DNA of 64,000 nt, taken from contig CM082588.2 in assembly GCA_040954595.2 (NCBI GenBank), forward strand, positions 7,068,001 through 7,132,000, written 5' to 3'. This document shows positions 59,355 through 64,000 of this stretch, piece by piece. Both the position numbers and the translations under genes were made by a program. Source of the stretch: Balanoglossus misakiensis (taxonomy: Eukaryota; Hemichordata). The notes below the pieces were generated by a model. That model saw nothing but the letters and a program-made list of their open reading frames with translations. It was not told the origin of the DNA and made no database searches. Positions within the stretch are counted from its first letter, which is position 1. Each line of letters begins with the position of its first letter.

Positions 59355-62000
59355 TTATTTATTTATTTATTTATTTATTTCCATATAAATAAATATTAAT
59401 TATTTCTATCTTTAAACATATAGGTTTCAATTTGAACCACAATTCCAAAGTAATAGAGGATTGATTTGAAAACTGACCTGCATTAGAAAACATTTTATTC
59501 TTGACGATGACCTGGTATGTGTTCAGAGCTTCCGAGAACATTTCGTTGGCTTCGTACATGTTTGCTAGATTGAACAAAACCTGAAGAAGATAACAATACA
59601 GCGTTAATATCTGCCTTCATGAAAATATTAATCAGACACAGATACATAAAAAGAAAAAATTCTCCATATTGAAAAAAAACACTTGATGAGTCAAAGAGTG
59701 AAATCAGTAAAGATAACTTTCACTTACTGAATATGTCAAGTCCAAGTTGATCTGATCATTGGCTGCCATTTGATCTCTCTTTCTTACGAGGACACGTTCT
59801 TGACGGCCAGCTTCTTTGGCTTTTTCAAGTGCCTGACGAGAAAAAAGAACAAAACATATTAGACAACACATTAGAGTAGGTATTTCCCTTGTTTCAAAAT
59901 TTTACTAATGGTAGTTTTTATTCTCAAAGTTATTAACTACTATTTTGACATCAACAACATTCTACATGTTCAACCTTGTAAGATGACTCACCAAGTTCAA
60001 TTCTCCTCTACTGGCTGCAAAGCAACTTTCTTCTATCAATTCATTGACTTTCTTTTCCAGCTGTTTAATCTTCTCTTCAGGGCTATGATGAAAAAGATAG
60101 AAATCAAAAGTTTGTCTTTAGAAATTGCCTTGGCATACAAGTTTTTGTTTATGTACGTACATTGCTAGGGAATGTACAAAATCAGTGTTTCATTCAGGAT
60201 GCCATCAACAGGGGGATATGTCCCCCTTTGCCAGAATATTTAGGGGGGATTACACTCTGGCAAGGGGGGGGGGAGACTGTAATATCTCCAACATGCGAGT
60301 GACATCAATTTAAGGGGCAATGGTCCCCTTTGGCAAAGTACTAGAGGGTGCCAACATCTCAACAGCGGTTAATCTCCCCATCCCCTCGTCTAGATGAAAC
60401 ACAGCAAAATTAGAGTGTAATTGTAGTATGATGTTAATTGTCTACTTACGTATCTTCATTTTTGGTTTCCAGCGGTGGGGCTGGTCCCCGCTGGTTGAGT
60501 GGATCGAACGACGCCCCTCGGTTCCCGGCAGATGTGTAGCCTGCTGCTCTGACTGCAGTCATTGGACGCGCCACACCACCATCCTGTCAAGAAATAACAC
60601 AATCTATGAATTATGGGATTCACTGGTGGGGGGGGTGGTATCATATGGCACACAACTCACAAGGTTTTACTTATTTATGGGTAATATAATGACTTGAGAG
60701 GACTTATAGAGTTTCAATCACAGGTGTTTTTCATTAAATTTTAAACAGGTACATGTATAAGGTATCATAAGCTGGTAAGATGGGCCATCTGTCATCAGGA
60801 TTAGGAAAATTATTTGGTCATAGAGGATCTCAACCTGTGTGGATAAGATTTCTGCTGTACCCATATTCAATTAGAAGTGGAACTGCACAAATTAAACATA
60901 TTCGTGATTTTTTAAAATAAAGTTTTGGTCAAATTTAACCGTTCCATCCCCCTAGGTTCGGTCCAAATCCAGTGTTTTCTATGGTGAATACTGAAGTTAG
61001 AAATAGGGGTGAAAGGGTTAGGTACTGCATGACAATGACTTACTGCGGCAGCTACTGCTCCTGTTGTTGGTCGACCCATAGATGATGGCATTCCAGCTCT
61101 ACCACGCTGCATCAGACGAAAAATACAGTAATATTGTAATGACGAATTTCAAATGAATACTGAATATCATATGTTCCATGAAATGACTATGTATCTTTAT
61201 TTCGTTTTTCATAATTCATGATGTAGTGATGTAATTTTTAGGATAACTTTGAAAGTGTATATCAAAATGTCAAAAACAGCTTTTATAATACTACATGTAC
61301 TTACCATAGCAGTTGCCAATCTGCCTTTAGCTGCAGTGGTTGGAGCTCTGCCCGTCATCTGTGAAAAGGTGTGACAACATCAAATCAGTTATATTTTGAA
61401 ATTCATTATCATTATCATAACAAATCATTGTTAAGCAAATTAGCAAATACAGTATCAGAAATTCCTGGTGAGAACACTGATGTTACATTACACAATGTGC
61501 ATATCTCATTTCTAAATTTAATCATAAAGAGTAATAATTTTATTCAGTAATTCATTGTCCAAAAATAGTTTCTATAATCCTCTACATAATCTTTTGTTCT
61601 AAAGTTTGAATGACAAGGTACACTACAGGACACTTTGTATGCTGTTTCCTGCAGTGCTTATCAAACAAACTTCAAAACATATCTACCTAAGTGTAATAAT
61701 GAATACTTACAGGAGGTCGTCTGCCATAACTTGTTTTCACTGCCTGTTGGAAAGCTTCATCCTGTTCTAATGTCTGAATGAAAAGAAATAATTTTGAGTT
61801 AAAACTAAACGCACAATATGGAACTTTTTGAAAATGTTTTCAGTAAGTTTTGTTTTGTGTGCCACCTACAGTTTCTTGTTCTACTCCCTACATCAGTACC
61901 AGTAACTCTAACTTACCTCTGTGTCAAATGATGGATTGTAATCATTGTAACCAGAATACAAATCCTCATTTTCTTCTGGAGCTAAATGAACATTATCCAT
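51149..62000 (-). CDS. IFT88: intraflagellar transport protein 88 (IFT-B, TPR)
   Basis: All 22 coding exons are readable: 62000-61917, 61773-61711, 61358-61305, 61106-61044, 60583-60450, 60082-59992, 59832-59728, 59580-59478, 59157-59043, 58578-58347, 57811-57741, 57590-57504, 57260-57161, 56742-56586, 56102-55986, 55708-55449, 53729-53561, 53321-53256, 52958-52852, 52294-52231, 51750-51622, 51273-51149. Phases agree throughout, giving 831 residues (vertebrates about 830). Landmarks: MDNVHLAPEENEDLYSGYND, NLANMYEANEMFSEALNTYQ, GNIYFKQRNYPKAIKFYRMA, LDCFLKLHAILRNSPQVLYQ, YRYFPSNIEIIEWLGAYYID and the acidic end FADEELGEDLLPE. Some ten TPRs build the IFT-B core scaffold needed for cilium assembly. 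An insert of transposon origin fills intron 16. It converges on the STI1-module gene and diverges from MAP3K7. Confidence 0.98.
54270..55440. mobile_element. composite hairpin transposon in IFT88 intron 16
   Basis: Outer parts match 28000-28440 in reverse. Inserted between them is a ~850-bp block bounded by inverted copies of GGTTACTAGAAGAAGACGGT (about 54387 and 55207), absent from the other copy. No transposase frame. Its edge lies only a few bases from the donor of exon 16 at 55449. Confidence 0.7.
59287..59385. repeat. (TATC)n / (TTTA)n microsatellite, IFT88 intron
   Basis: About 17 uninterrupted CTAT units followed by TTTA units, immediately downstream of exon 8 on the minus strand. Confidence 0.9.
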
Positions 62001-62762
62001 ATTGCCTGAGTTCCAGTACTTGGATTAATTTATTGTCTGCAAGAAGAAAGTATAAACTTGTACATATTGACCATCAGTCTTCAAAATTAGGTAAAAACAC
62101 ATCAGTTCAGTATTTTAAGCGTGGTTTGTAGTTGTACTGCACGTGTACCATCATGTATCAGTAAGTGATCAAAACTTCAGTTGTCACCCTAGAAATAATA
62201 TTGAACGATACAATTTTATGTTTTACAGTGATTGGCATGACACTAGAATTGCGCGGTTGTAGAACATAAAGCACTTCTTTCTTACTTAATTCAAAGAGGA
62301 TGAAATCATCTTTTAAAGTAAAAATCATCAACACCACGTCCACTTTTCGTATTTTGATTGAAAACAACATCATCACCAGCAACTGTCATCGGTGCGGCGT
62401 CCCTATCAACGGTGAGGCAACCACTAAATTTCTCAAACATTGGAGTGAAAATGTCTTTCAAAGTTGTTACTTACGTTATTTATGGACCTTGAGTATCACT
62501 CCTTGACAGGAAAGTTGGATTTCGACGGAATAATTCGAGCTCATCCGTCGGTTACACAGCTTCAAGATGACCGGTTTGTCTCTTGCACCTGGAATTTTTA
62601 CCCATCAGCCACTTCGTTGTTGACGTCGCCAATCGCACTTCCGGTTGTGGAGTAAAGAACTTTAAACAACCAAACATCCAGGAAGTGATCGTGAAAATAA
62701 TGTGAAACGTCGAAGTTGGCTGAATTTTCTTCTTTGTAGATGCTTATATTTATTTATTCAGA
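62001..62762. promoter_or_regulatory. shared upstream region IFT88 / MAP3K7
   Basis: 762 bp separate two divergent start codons, so both promoters must lie here or in adjacent 5' untranslated exons. Nothing more specific is visible. Confidence 0.45.
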
Positions 62763-64000
62763 ATGTCTGCCGCGGAAGCAGCTACCCAGTTTGTTGAGGA
62801 AGTACATTATTCAGACTTAGAGTTTAAAAAGGTAATGTTTGTTTCCGTTTTAGTGAGAGTACTGAGTGAGACTCCAGGATTTGATTACGATTTACGATGA
62901 CCAGTGACACTGACAGTGTAGTCGTGATCCCAGATCGTTGTTCAGTGATACTGGCAGCTCCATAGGATCATCACAGACAGTAACGTCTGTGCTAGCATTC
63001 AATAATTGTAGTCAGACCGCCCTGGCCTGCCATGACATCCCGGTAGAGTGGCTGTGGGCCGCAACCACTTTACGCTTTTAGTGGCGTCAGACATTGTCCC
63101 CGAGGTTGGCATCCATAGGGTTGTCACTTGCCAGAAATATTTTGGGAATTTCAATTCACACTGGCAAGAGGCTAGGGGAACTTCAATCTGGCAAGGGGAA
63201 CTTCAACTTGTGATAGATTGACCAATTGCCAGGAGGTGCCAACATGTCAACAGGGGTGTGAATCACCCCATCCCCTGTTTAGATGAAACACTAGGATATA
63301 GGTCACTCCATGTCACTTTTCATTGATGCCTTTGCATTTCTGTATTATTGTCAATTGCAGATCGTTGGAAGGGGAAGCTTTGGTGTGGTCAGTCAAGCAA
63401 AATGGAAGAATAAGACAGTGGCTGTGAAAATGATAGAAACAGAAGCAGAGATCAAGGCTTTCCTTGTTGAGGTAAGTCATTGGTATCATAGTATGATACA
63501 ACAGAATTAGGGAACTTTATGAAAAAGAGATCACCAGAAGAGGAAACTGGAAAGCTACGTTAAATAATATGTGGAAATAAAATATTAAAATAAAAACATT
63601 AGAGTTAATTTCTCCTTTTGTGAAACACTGTTAATTAGAAATTAATTGCTGATGTTTGGATGTCATAGACAATTTAATTCAGTTACCAGTGCAGTTTCGT
63701 GCTGGTTACACTACTCAAGAACAACATGTCTTGTCACTTTTAGGTCAGGCAACTGTCACGAGTCAATCACCCAAACATCGTCAAAGTCTACGGGGCGTGT
63801 ACACAGAAATCAGAACCAGTATGTTTAGTGATGGAATATGCGGATGGAGGGTCACTCTACAATGTATTACACAACAGTCCACCCATACCAGAGTACACGG
63901 CAGCTCACGCCATGAGTTGGGCGTTACAGTGTGCAAGGGGTGTCACTTACTTACATGGAATGAAACCAAAGGCATTGATACATAGAGATCTGAAACCAGC
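62763..64000 (+). CDS. MAP3K7: mitogen-activated protein kinase kinase kinase 7 (TAK1), N-terminal exons
   Basis: Three exons (62763-62831, 63361-63471, 63744 to window end) are in phase. The protein begins [20 protein letters not shown]; the kinase domain starts with the glycine loop GRGSFGVV, the ATP-binding Lys in TVAVKMIE (about residue 46), the alpha-C Glu region, [20 protein letters not shown], the hinge [15 protein letters not shown] and [12 protein letters not shown] with the catalytic [15 protein letters not shown] and TAAHAMSW are TAK1-specific. It acts with TAB1/TAB2 downstream of Toll/IL-1, TNF and BMP receptors. The C-terminal part lies beyond the window. Confidence 0.97.

Larger units (their letters stand above)
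9521..61020. repeat. dispersed ~95-bp CCCTTTCACC...GGTGAAAGGG repeat family (7 copies)
   Basis: Copies occur near 9521-9603, 11817-11923, 36142-36200, 38212-38301, 52467-52561, 55835-55925 and 60940-61020; the span here only brackets them. Each has a CCCTTTCACC-like end, a core close to CATGGTTTGGNCCAAATCC followed by a TTTTCTATGG block, and usually a GGTGAAAGGGTT end, so each is a short partly palindromic MITE-like unit. Both orientations are seen and all lie in introns or gaps. Confidence 0.75.

Overview
The window is animal nuclear DNA: genes are split by GT-AG introns, and short dispersed repeats, MITE-like hairpins and long foldback elements fill the gaps and introns. The gene content (IFT88, MAP3K7/TAK1, ISCU, RPL13A, PPIL6) is ordinary metazoan. 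A glycosyltransferase-like N-terminal domain that I know from amphioxus immune-type proteins, together with a lone death-effector-domain gene, points to an invertebrate deuterostome, most likely a cephalochordate (Branchiostoma-like). This assignment is an inference and was not tested by any search.

Layout. 1-849 (-): start of an innate-immunity-type protein with a GT-B-like domain, cut by the window edge. 1.83-4.11 kb: a decayed tandem array of ~1 kb units. 5666-10850 (+): six-exon secreted protein with two tandem cysteine-rich modules followed by a LAS-type (lysostaphin/D-Ala-D-Ala peptidase/hedgehog) zinc peptidase domain. Inside its second intron, on the opposite strand, lies an intact intronless gene for a small secreted protein with an acidic middle and a strongly cationic tail (7348-7818), plus two decayed copies. 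11586-15260 (-): PPIL6. 15660-21108 (-): RPL13A, whose introns carry at least two C/D-box snoRNAs and a 5'-truncated LINE. 21.7-30.5 kb: transposon-rich, including a 1.7 kb near-perfect palindrome with a 6-bp target duplication, a nested palindrome complex and a TTA-flanked MITE with its empty site preserved nearby. 34645-35782 (+): compact single-DED protein. 38313-40731 (-): ISCU. 41109-50112 (+): unnamed protein with two STI1-like modules, head to head with ISCU; its first intron holds a 2.9 kb minisatellite-bearing inverted-repeat element and a second copy of the 1.7 kb palindrome. 51149-62000 (-): complete 22-exon IFT88. 62763-64000 (+): first three coding exons of MAP3K7 (TAK1), head to head with IFT88.

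Functionally there are two themes. Housekeeping and ciliary genes (RPL13A with its snoRNAs, ISCU, IFT88, probably PPIL6) sit beside defence and signalling genes (GT-like immune protein, putative peptidoglycan peptidase with a nested antimicrobial-peptide-like gene, DED adaptor, TAK1). The most novel-looking parts are the nested lysin/cationic-peptide locus at 5.7-10.9 kb and the family of giant palindromic transposons with TAT...ATA ends and 6-bp target duplications. Exon coordinates were read by eye; reading phases agree across all junctions I list.
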